A DNA stretch of 64,000 nucleotides from Antedon mediterranea. Taxonomy: Eukaryota > Echinodermata > Crinoidea > Comatulida > Antedonidae. The notes beneath the pieces are model-generated. The model was not told where the DNA came from and made no database searches. It worked only from the letters and a program-made list of their open reading frames with translations. The DNA is taken from positions 9,919,201 to 9,983,200 of the forward strand of contig NC_092670.1 in NCBI RefSeq assembly GCF_964355755.1. Reading direction: 5' to 3'. Of this stretch, positions 48,413 to 58,458 are shown in pieces (the first letter of the stretch is position 1; every line of letters starts with the position of its first letter). A program made the position numbers and the translations under genes.

Positions 48413-51400
48413 ATGTCAAGGGTATTGTTGATTGAGGCGTTCTATGCTGGCTCCCACTCTCAGTTGATCGACACTCTTGGGAAAGGCCTAGAAGGATGCG
48501 CTGTCAAATACACTTTGCCAGGGAAGAAGTGGCATTGGAGAGCACGGACATCAGCTCTATATTTTTCCGAAGTAATTTCACCTAGCCAAGAATACAGGTT
48601 AAGAGTTGTGCATTATATTTTGACAGCAAAGGTCATAATCTTTATTTTTTTATCAATACCCTTTCTGTTGTAATAACAGAGGTGCCAACTTCAAAAAGTA
48701 AAAATCGAGGAACAATTTTGAAGATACCCAAACAATAGAGGTTACCATAAAAGTTGGAAAATATTCATCGGAATATAATAGAGGGCGCTATTAAAAACAA
48801 TCATGAGCATTTGCATAATTAAAATAGTTATTAAAATAGTATTGTATTTACCCTATATGCTATATGTAAAAGTACACCAGATACTCACCTACCTGGGAAA
48901 TTCTTTCCCACTTGGGGCAAATCCAATGTATATCATATATATATACCGTATCAATAATATAGTACTTGCTTATAATAGCCGTCTATATTGTCACCATGGC
49001 AAAACTGCCCTGATTTCAGGTTTCTCCCAACCATCTGCGCATGCCCCAGACGTCCATATGTCATGCATACTAAATCAAGGCGCCCGTAGATGGTTGGTAT
49101 GTTCAGGTCATTCATTCATTGGCCAGCCCCCTGGGGTCGATACTACAATATTAAACAATGGATATGCCAGAGGTTACCGGACTCTGCAAACTGGGAAAAT
49201 TTGTTACTAAAATCCAGTTTTACCTATATTTAACAAACAAGCTACTAGTAGAGTAGTAGTAACCTAAATATTAAATCATTCATTTAGATGTTTTTTCCAT
49301 GTAATAATAATAATCTGGAGAAATTGTCCTTATTAGCAGGAAGTAAGAGATGACTCAAAATATCGGGGAACTGTAATAAACAATATTATACAGATTATTA
49401 CTTGACAAAGGTGTCCCACGCATTGATATTGTTGCACTGGACTATAGTCGTGCATTTGATTTCATTTCGCACTCTACAATGATTTCCAAACTGAAAAGAA
49501 CCTATGGAATTGGTGGTTCCATGTTGCCTTGGTTGGAATCATTTTTAACTGAACGTAAGCAACAAGTTTTTAACGGAAAGATGTCCGGCAAGAGTTGCGT
49601 AATATCAGGGGTTCCTCAGGGGTCTGTGCTTGGACCCCTCTTATTTAACATATATGTTAATGATCTACATATGCACCTACGTGCAAAACCATATCAATAT
49701 ACAGACGACACTTGCATTGCTAAATGTATAATGACGGAGGAAGATAGTTTATCTCTGCAACAGGACATTGACACGATCTCCTGGTGGTCAGCACTTAATT
49801 CACTTTCCATTAACCCTAATAAATGTCAAGTGCTGTCATTGTCCAGAAAACGAGATCCCGTTGTTCCATCTTACATTCTAAATGGACATGAACTCATGAA
49901 CGTTAATGACATTACGTTACTTGGTGTGGTAATATCCCATAATTTGTCATGGGCACATCAGGTAGATAATGTAACTTTGAAATGCAATAGGATGTTAGGT
50001 TTTATACGATCAATTGCCACAGGTTGTTCTACATCTGTTTTACTTAAACTTTATAAATGTCTTGTTCTTCCCCATATTCAATATTGCTCCCCTGTTTGGT
50101 ATCCTTATCGTCAATGTCATATTAATAAGATAGAGAAAATTCAAAGAAGGGCAAGTCGATTTATCCTTCATCAACGTATCTTAGATCAGCCATATTCTGA
50201 CCGATTAACTAGACTGAATTTGATGACAGCTGAATCAAATCGAGATTATTTTACCGTTATTTTTGTTACAAATATATTGTATAAATTACAGAATAGTTTT
50301 ATTTTAAATATGTTGACTATCAATTGTAGGCATTTGGATGTTCTAACTTTTAAACATCTTGCATCCAAAACTGATAGGAAAGCATTGTATCCCAACCAGA
50401 TTTATTCGTTTGTGGAATTCACTACCGGTCAATATTAAAGATGCCTTTGTTTGCGGAAGTTGGGTACAATTTAAAAATTGTTAATGGACCATTTTAAAAA
50501 CACTATGCCTCTTTAATGTATATAATTATGGTATTAATATTACATATTTACATTGTTTTATGTTTTAATGTATGCTTTGAGTGCTGGTGTGGCACGCCTT
50601 ATGGCGACAGTGGTCCTTTGACCTCTTTTGCCACTCCTTGGCACACTCAAAGTTTATGTATTGTTTTAATGTTGCTAAAATTAGATAAAATAAAATTATT
50701 AACTGTTCACTTTTCTTCCCTTAGAATTTTGTTTACCAGTTCAGTATTAAATTTAGCAGAGTTGGTAGCACTGCGACCTGATTTGTCTCGGCTGACCAAG
50801 ATTGTTTACTTCCATGAAAACCAGCTGGTTTACCCTGTCCGAAAACAAAAAGACAGAGATTTTCAATATGGATATAATCAAATAATAACATGGTACTGTA
50901 CATTTATTGTTAGTTTTTAAATTTATAGTAGGGAATTGAGAAGGATAGCAGGGGTGGATCCACGATTTTGAAATATAGGGGTGGGGAGAAGGAGGCTCAG
51001 ACACAAGCATTTGAGCGTTCGGTAAATACGACCCCTAGATAGTCAGAAAAGGTACTCGCACATAAAATTTATGATAAAATGGCACCTCTCACTAATCTAG
51101 TTGGCCCGGGAGTGTGTTTTTTTTCCAGGACGAACGTGGGCAGAAGTCATGATTTCTGCCCACGTTCGTCCTGGAAAAAAAAATTACGCGGCCCGGGAAG
51201 GACGTTTGTATCATGCGCAGAAAACAGCAAAACGATCATACTTTTTCTGGCTGGTAAAACACAGTGACGTAACATTTTTTGCATATGTTGCGCATGTTCT
51301 GTGTGTAGGTAACTGCTGATTGTTTGATCGTACTTTACACAGTGTTGTGTTTTAATGGTAATTTTAAAGTTGTCATCCTGAATACTTACAGACTATTCCC

Positions 51401-54400
51401 CTTGATTTTCAGAAAAATCAACAATATTGTTGACGTCCCAAATGCTTATTTTAATCTGCAGTTATCTTTATCTCTCTTTATTTTGAAAAGTATTTTGCTC
51501 AGTCCATAATTTATTCTTCTATCTATGCCCAGATGCGGTCAATATTTATATGCAAAGGAAAACTTTATACTGTATAAAATTTATTTAATGTTAATTTACA
51601 TTTTTCTTTTAGTTTAACTGCTGACATTGTTTTATTCAACTCAAAATACAACATGGAATCTTTCTTGTCATCAATTGGGACATTTTTAAAACTTATGCCT
51701 GACTTCCGTCCTAAAGGCCTCGCTGAAAAGATACGACCAAAATCAAAAGTGTTGTATTTTCCAATAGAATTTCCAATAATGAATGATCCAATAGCAGATG
51801 TTATGGAAGGACTGACGTTAGCGGAACAGGCCAGTTCATTACATGAAAGTCAGGAGGTGTTTGAAAAATCCAAAGACAGGGCTATTAAATCAGGTGTCAC
51901 CGGAGAACAGACAGTTAGCTGCAGTTCAGTTTTATCACAATTGTCATCCCCATTAAAAATAGTATGGGCTCATAGATGGTACAGTCCTAGTGCATGTTTT
52001 GACTGCATCACTTATTTAGACTGCTATAATCATTTGAGTGCTATGCTTATTTAGTCTGCTATACTTATTGACACTGCTATACTTATTTACAGTGCTGTAC
52101 TTATTTGACTGCTATACTTATTTGACTGCTATACTTATTTGACTGCTATACTTATTTACACTGCTGTACTTATTTACACTGCTATACTTATTTACACTGC
52201 TATACTTATTTACACTGCTGTACTTATTTACACTGCCATACTTATTTACACTGCTGTACTTATTTGACTGCTATACTTATTTGACTGCTATACTTATTTA
52301 CTCTGCTGTACTTATTTACACTGCTATACTTATTGACACTGCTGTACTTATTTACACTGCTATACTTATTGACATTGCTATACTTATTTACACTGCTGTA
52401 CTTATTTACACTGCTATACTTATTGACACTGCTGTACTTATTTACACTGCTGTACTTATTTACACTGCTGTACTTATTTACACTGCTATACTTATTGACA
52501 CTGCTGTACTTATTTACACTGCTGTACTTATTTACACTGTCTGAATTTTTACTATTTTGTGCCTAGTTTACCTGGATTTTTTAGTAGTGGTACTTATTCA
52601 CATTTTTTTCCTTTTGTAGGGAATACGACAAGAATCCTGACCTTTTTTTTAGAACACTTTATAAACTTCTAGATAGTGGAGAAGACTTCAGGATTTCTGT
52701 TCTTGGGGAACATTACTCAGAAATTCCAGGTAATTATAAAGTCAGTAGAGGGCAGTGTTAAAAAATATTGTCTGCGATTTAAAGGGGGATTCTGGGTTTA
52801 AAATTGCTTTTAAATATCGTTTATTTATTAAATAAAAAATATTATAACAATATAGACATGTCAGAATGAAGAAGTAATAACGGGAAATTAAAAAAATTTA
52901 ATTTCATATACATTTTAGGGTAAATTCATGGAAAGTCTGTTTTTCAGCAGCTTAGGGAAGTCCATTAATATTCATGAGATATTCACAAAATCACGTCATC
53001 AGTGGATTCCAAACTCGCGACGTCAAGCTTGTACGTTGTGTTCTCTCTCCCCTGTCAAACGACGACCACCCGATCATTGTGAAATACATTTTTTGTAGAT
53101 TTTCTAAGCTAGGCCTAAAGTGTAATAATAACAGTAGTAGCATATATTTATTTGACATTTAATGAAATACAAAATTTAGTACAGATTACGGAGTCATAAA
53201 TTATACTATTTTTATACCTCGAATAGTACAGATCGTATATCGGCTTCACGTACTAGGCTAGGCCTGGATAAGCAAGCCTGCGAGCTACAGCGATTTTAAT
53301 TGTTTTTGCTTTAATATCCTTGCCTCCTTAGATTTTCACCTGTCTTGTTTTTGTTACCTTGTTTTAAATGTATTTCGATTTTAAAGGCTAAATAAAGAAT
53401 GAATGATTGAATGAAGGCCTAGCCTAAATCATTTTATTCATGGGTGAGAGTCATTTCTGACTAGGGATTCCATGCCACGATGGCTACGTTAAAACATTGG
53501 GGCCATCATTCATGGGCCTAGCTAGCCTATTACTAAACGATTGGCCCATAAATAACAAAAGTCAGTGGATTCCAAACCCATCCTATCAACCAAACTCCTA
53601 AACAATCTAAACCTAAAACGTTCTACAAAAATCGGCTGTAAATATTGAGGCAAAACAAGGTCCGATCGCCGTCCGCACGTATGGTGTCCCGATCGTCTAA
53701 TAAGTAGGCCTGAAATAGGCCTAGTTTACTCTCCAAAAAAGCGGATACTGCATCAAGCAAGTAGACCGGTAGTAGGAAGGAGACCTAGCCTATCCGGCCC
53801 AGTTAAAAATTGAGCTAGCTAGTGTAGTAGACCCTATGCGAATTGATACTACCAGGCCTTTTACTATAGGCTACACTTGTTAAAATTAGCAATACTGTAC
53901 TTATGTTTACAAATATTCCAACTCTCTCATTCGAGCTATATTATCTATACCATTCCGGTAGGTCGAGTCGACCTTCAATCAAATACTGTACATCGTTCAT
54001 GTTGTAATTTAGACCGGGTATACTCGACCCGACCAGTTTGGTATTGTAAACTGTATCTGCTTATCACGTGACGATGCCAGGCATGGGCAGAGAGAGCACG
54101 TGTATCGTCGTCTCGCTCTCCTCGCTCAGCAGGAATGTATACGTTACGCTTCATTGATTTTGAAGGCTTTCCCTAAGTCAGTGCGAAAATCGGCAAACGT
54201 AAAGTGCAAACTTATCTAATTTTTCACTGTTTTGATGGATTTTCATAGAAAATTGACTTTATAAATGGGAAGACCGACTAAAATTACATCAGATAAGTAT
54301 AATTTTACAAAAGTAATTGATATGGTTAATGATAACGAGTCGTCGGAAGATTGACCATTTCACGAATTTCCTATTCTGTAACCACATTGTGATTTTGCCG

Positions 54401-55037
54401 TAGCTGCACTTGTAATCTGGCCTCATTTCACAGCCTTCGTTCTGCTTCACTGGGCGCTTATATAAATTGAAACTTTTACTGTTCAAGAGACAAACAAATA
54501 TATTTTACATTTTTTACTATTCATTTTAAACCCGGAACCCCCCTTTAAAAACATTAAATATCATTTATTTGTACTGCCACTGTTTAACATTCCTAAAGAA
54601 GCTAGAATAAATTATTGTATTCTTCAAATTCGATAAAATCAGTAGAGGGCAGTGTTAAAAAATATTGTCTGCGATTTAAAAATATTATAAAATATATCAT
54701 TTATTTGTACTGCCACTGTTTAAGCTAGAATAAATCATAGTATTGTTCAAATTTGATTGAATAGCGACTCTGTGTAGTACGGCGGAACAGCACTAGTCCC
54801 TGAATTACACATGTGCACTAGAGATCAGATTGATACGCCCTCATCTTTCAGTATTTTAATTCACAAAGTGGGATCTACCTGTTTTTATATAGATATTTTC
54901 ACTGAGGCTTATGAGAGTCTGAAAGATAATATAGTTCATTGGGGTTATCAGCAGTCAAAAGAGGACTACTATCAAGTATTGATAGAGGGCGATGTTGCTG
55001 TATCAACGGCCAAGCACGAGTTTTACGGTGTTGCAAT
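48413..55037 (+). CDS. GTDC1: GTDC1-type glycosyltransferase (tRNA-queuosine mannosyltransferase family), 3' end missing
   Basis: Exons are 48413-48597, 50725-50892, 51613-51978, 52620-52729 and 54893-55037. Phases close at each junction and give 324 residues, then two bases of a split codon before a GTGAGT donor. The protein matches vertebrate GTDC1/QTMAN, which adds mannose to queuosine in tRNA-Asp. Visible blocks are [110 protein letters not shown] and [12 protein letters not shown]. The order is the usual N-terminal DUF3524 region followed by the start of the GT-B C-terminal domain. Exon 3 lacks much of the long linker present in vertebrates. The final exons, expected to start LEAV, were not found before 64000 and are missing or beyond the window. 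Intron 1 carries a truncated LINE. The ATG at 48413 matches the family start. Confidence 0.92.
49375..50690 (+). mobile_element. 5'-truncated non-LTR retrotransposon (CR1/Jockey-like) in GTDC1 intron 1
   Basis: An open frame without its own start runs from about 49390 to 50438 and encodes the C-terminal half of a reverse transcriptase: [29 protein letters not shown], the active-site box YTDDT (a YxDD form), [25 protein letters not shown] and [10 protein letters not shown] shift of frame near 50385 separates it from the usual C-terminal [10 protein letters not shown], which is readable in another frame at about 50405-50435. A 3' untranslated stretch ends in GATAAAATAAAATT near 50698. The endonuclease half is absent. 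It is in the same orientation as the host gene. Confidence 0.85.
51117..51182. repeat. 66-bp near-perfect palindrome
   Basis: Arms of 29 bases (eight T then CCAGGACGAACGTGGGCAGAA) pair perfectly across an 8-base centre, itself almost palindromic (GTCATGAT). GGCCCGGGA-type motifs flank both sides (about 51104 and 51190). It lies in GTDC1 intron 2. Confidence 0.85.
52020..52541. repeat. 17-18 bp minisatellite in GTDC1 intron 3, about 29 copies
   Basis: The unit is ACTTATTTACACTGCTGT with variants ACTTATTGACACTGCTAT and the 17-base ACTTATTTGACTGCTAT. The array runs to about 78 bases before the next exon's acceptor. The 18-base period creates trivial open frames. Confidence 0.88.
52783..54544. 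mobile_element. TTAA-flanked 1.76-kb transposon in GTDC1 intron 4
   Basis: The ends AGGGGGATTCTGGGTTTAAA and TTTAAACCCGGAACCCCCCT are inverted. TTAA lies at 52779-52782 and 54545-54548. It interrupts one copy of a tandem duplication, whose uninterrupted second copy starts near 54640. TTAA targeting recalls piggyBac, but no transposase is visible and the terminal bases are not the usual piggyBac ones. A non-LTR fragment sits inside (53268-53415). Confidence 0.75.
53268..53415 (+). mobile_element. non-LTR 3' end, plus-strand copy
   Basis: It starts GGATAAGCAAGCCTGCGAGC and ends AGGCTAAATAAAGAATGAAT with an ATTGAATGA tail. It is the same family as 47427-47572, which lies on the other strand. 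Confidence 0.6.
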
Positions 55038-55681
55038 GTGAGTAGTTTTAATTATTGTTTAACAGTTCGATTAGGCCCTCTACAGACACACAGAAGCCAT
55101 GGTCCAGATGCCTATCATAAACGACAGGAGCTGAAATGGACCAGTACATTGGGGTAACCCCCTAAACTCTACCGTAAGATGTTTTTTTTTAATGTACACA
55201 AGGCCTATGGACTCCAGTTTTAAGTTTTTTCCAAGATGTCTTGTAATAATATTCAAGGAGAGCCTGGAACCTGTACTAATATGGAATAGCCACTCTATAA
55301 TTTCTTTGCGTTCACCATTATAGCTTTACTCTGATTATAAATTTTGAAATAGTTACTGGAAGCCTGATGTATATTTATTACGTCAGAATGTATAAACAAA
55401 ATATTCAAAAATTCTATCAACTAAAAGTTGAAGTAAATCACGTCTCTGGTCCATTCTCAGTTGCCACACTTGTGTTGTTTACTCTGAAATAGCCGTTCCA
55501 TAATCTCTTTGCTTTCTCATGTCCATTCTACAGTTATCACAGATTGATTAGTTTAGTCATACCCAGTATTGTTTTGGTTTTACAATTAATTGAGAATATA
55601 CCTCATGCAAGTATTTAATTAGGCCCTGTTTCTGCTGCCAACTAAATACCGTAAATTATACGGTATTTTTTGAATACCGTA

Positions 55682-57900
55682 CAGGGCTGCAAATTAAGGG
55701 GTATTTGGTCGCATTTGCGACCTAATTTTTCTGTTTGCGACTAAAGAAACAGAATAAGTCGCGCATAGCGCGACAAGATCGTCTGCTTGTGCAAGTTGTT
55801 TCAAATTGAAGTCGGGTGTGTTTTCCCTATTTCAAACACTGTGTAATTTAATCTCTCTACTACGGAAGGCTCAGGAGTTTCCACTAGTCACCGCCGCCGC
55901 CGCAAAGGAGTCGGGTTCATTCAAGCGTACAAAGCCCTTAAACATTTTACACTCGTTGTGATTGGAAGTTCGTCCATTTAATGCATGCTGCCTTACTCAA
56001 TCACACAAAAGGACACCAAACACACAGCACAGTGTGACGCGCGGACGACACAAACCTCGTGGAAAAATCACCTCCGTTTTAAGAAGGAATATAAAAACAA
56101 TTGTACCTAGCCAGGGCGGGCGCAGTAGATACAAAGGATTGTCGCCGCGCAGTCATCAGCATTTTTTAGGCAGTATAAATGGTTATATCATGATTAATAA
56201 ATAATGTAATTAATGATATATATAATAATATCTATTCATTATATAGATTAAACAGCAGTATTGTTTATCAGTAGATTTAAATACTCTATTCCAGATTCTG
56301 ATTATCGAAAATTATATATCAGAGAAAATACCGCAACTTTTCCTACGAAGCAGCTTCGTAGATAAAACAGGCTACGTTGTTGGCTTTGTAGGTTACATTG
56401 TTTGGCTTCGTTAGTAACCTCAATAAACAACCTCACGATGTTCTTAGTAAGTAACAAGGTGTGAAAATTATTATTTAATGTGTTTTTTTTTACTGGCGGA
56501 GGAGGACCAATTTGTAAATTACTAAGAAATATATAATATAATATTTTTTATTCGTAAATGTTTCATTCGTGTGTGTTTTTTTACTCTCAACGGCGAATAT
56601 AAATTTCCCACAATGTAAACGTAGAGACACGATCCAACACAATGAACTATGCCAACTAATAAAAATAATATAGCGAACGTCCAGTCGATCCAGAAACAAG
56701 CAAACAAAAAGATCGTAAACAATTCATTCTAAATATAGTATCAGAACGTTCAATCGGTCGCTCAAAAAGACTGCCAACAGAAGACCGTAATTAATACACA
56801 CCTAGTTTTTTGGTCACCTGTAATGAAACGCGATACTCTGTTTTACCACCGCAAACCTCTCGCACGAGGGGGATGGCTACAAAACAGTGTACCTGAATTT
56901 TGCGTCACATGAAACGTAATACATCTCTAAACTGTTCCCACGGTTCGCACATTTTTCTCCTCCAAATTCTGGTCGGGTCTTTTGTCGTAATAATAATTTA
57001 CAAAGGCCTATGTTAAATCTTAACATGGAATATATATTTATTTTGCATATATTTTGTTGGTGTCCTAGCCAAGGTGTTGTTTTTATAATTCGCTAAACCA
57101 AGGTAGGATTGAATCATGTAGGCCGCCGAAACTCTCTCTGCGTGAGCTGAGGGCCTCGGGCCCGATTTCGTCTCGTCGGTGGATGTCCTGCCAAATTAAG
57201 ACAACCGATGTGTAGGGCGGCTATAAAAATTAACGTCTAGGAGTTTAATTAGCCAACAATACATGTTTGTTTCCATTGTTTATGCTCCTAACTAAAGGCG
57301 ATGCCATTGGTGTTTACAAATTACTAACCCTACAAACCACCCTACGATCGACGCGTAGATATTATCATAAAATCGTAGGCATGCCAACGAACAATACTTT
57401 GGAAATTACAGGATATGTTTAGCGAACAATGACCTACGATCTATTTACGCGTAGGCTACGAAAGGTTACGCGTATATACAAAGCAGTAATTTCTTTCTGT
57501 ACCGTAAAAATAATAGATCTTGCGTGAATATAACTGGCGCATCAGGACCAGTGCCTAAATGTGCATAACCCAAATTAATTGAATTCTTCAGTGCTGAATT
57601 TTTATGTGCTCAGAAATCGATTGAAACAACCTATAATTACTCAAAAATCCCCCCCCCCCTAAAGCGGGCCATTGGCAGCCCCCTGACCCCCAGCCTAAGG
57701 TTGTACTGTATTTCATTTTTATACACCCCCCCCCCCCACTAAACTAAAAACGGATCTGCGCGGATGGGGTTTGAGGGAAGGGGGTTAGTTGTCGATGAAA
57801 AGGTGCTACTAAAAAAATTGGTGGTGCTACCAAAAATTATTATGAGCCATCATACAAATTTGATAGTGCTACCAAGTAAAAAAGTTAATTTGCAGCCCTG
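55682..57900. mobile_element. hAT-like non-autonomous element (2.2 kb)
   Basis: CAGGGCTGCAAATTAA at the left and TTAATTTGCAGCCCTG at the right are perfect 16-bp inverted ends, with the CAGGG start common in hAT elements. Five bases, CCGTA, are repeated at both flanks; the usual 8-bp duplication is not seen, perhaps because the target is itself a palindrome. Subterminal TTTGCGACC and TTTGCGACTA repeats and poly-C runs (57651 and 57727) are present. No transposase was recognised. Confidence 0.6.
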
Positions 57901-58160
57901 CCGTATATATACGGTATATTTTTGGCAGCAGAAACTGCGCTCATAAAAAATATACCGTATTTTGTATACCGTATTTTCCCCACAAAATTTGTGGATAAAA
58001 TATGGTATTTACAAATTTATACCGTATTTTTTGTACCCGTTTCTGCTGCCAATAAAAAATACCGTATTTTTTTTTTACATGACAAAAGGTCAACATTCGT
58101 ATTTTTATTTTCTGTCGCTGTCAGCTGTTTTACACACGTGTATATATATATTCGGCGAAA

Positions 58161-58458
58161 ATGTGGAGCGAAGACGTCACAGTTTTACTAAATAAATTTG
58201 TGTGGGGAAGCTAAAATGTCTGGCCAACTAAAAGGTAATAAAAGGGACAACCACATTTATAAAGACATTTCTAAAAAAATAAAGCAGGAGTATGGAATAG
58301 ACTTGTCTCCAAAGCAAGTAAACTCAAAGCTGAAGAGCCTGCGAAAGCAGTACAACATTGCAAAATACAATAACTCGGGGAGGGAACGAATTAATTGTCC
58401 CCATTACGATGTTTTCTGTGCTCTCACAACATCTCTTTCACTAGGGCTAGGCTGTTGA
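58161..58458 (+). pseudogene. Myb/SANT-like DNA-binding domain remnant of a Harbinger-type element
   Basis: From the ATG at 58161 the frame reads WSEDVTVLLNKF. It then must shift by one base near 58195 to continue as SGQLKGNKRDNHIYKDISKK, QEYGIDLSPKQVNSKLKSLR, KQYNIAKYNNSGRERINCPH and YDVF. This is the Trp-and-basic trihelix layout of the Myb/SANT-like proteins that accompany PIF/Harbinger transposases. The shift and the absence of the remaining acidic region and of a DDE transposase make it non-functional. It is enclosed by GTACCCGTTTCTGCT ends. Confidence 0.65.

Larger units (their letters stand above)
52741..54760. repeat. tandem duplication of about 130 bp, first copy split
   Basis: Copy 1 is 52741-52782 plus 54549-54639; copy 2 is about 54640-54760. 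Shared blocks are CAGTAGAGGGCAGTGTTAAA, ATATTGTCTGCGATTTAAA, ATCATTTATTTGTACTGCCA and AAGCTAGAATAAAT. Confidence 0.75.
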
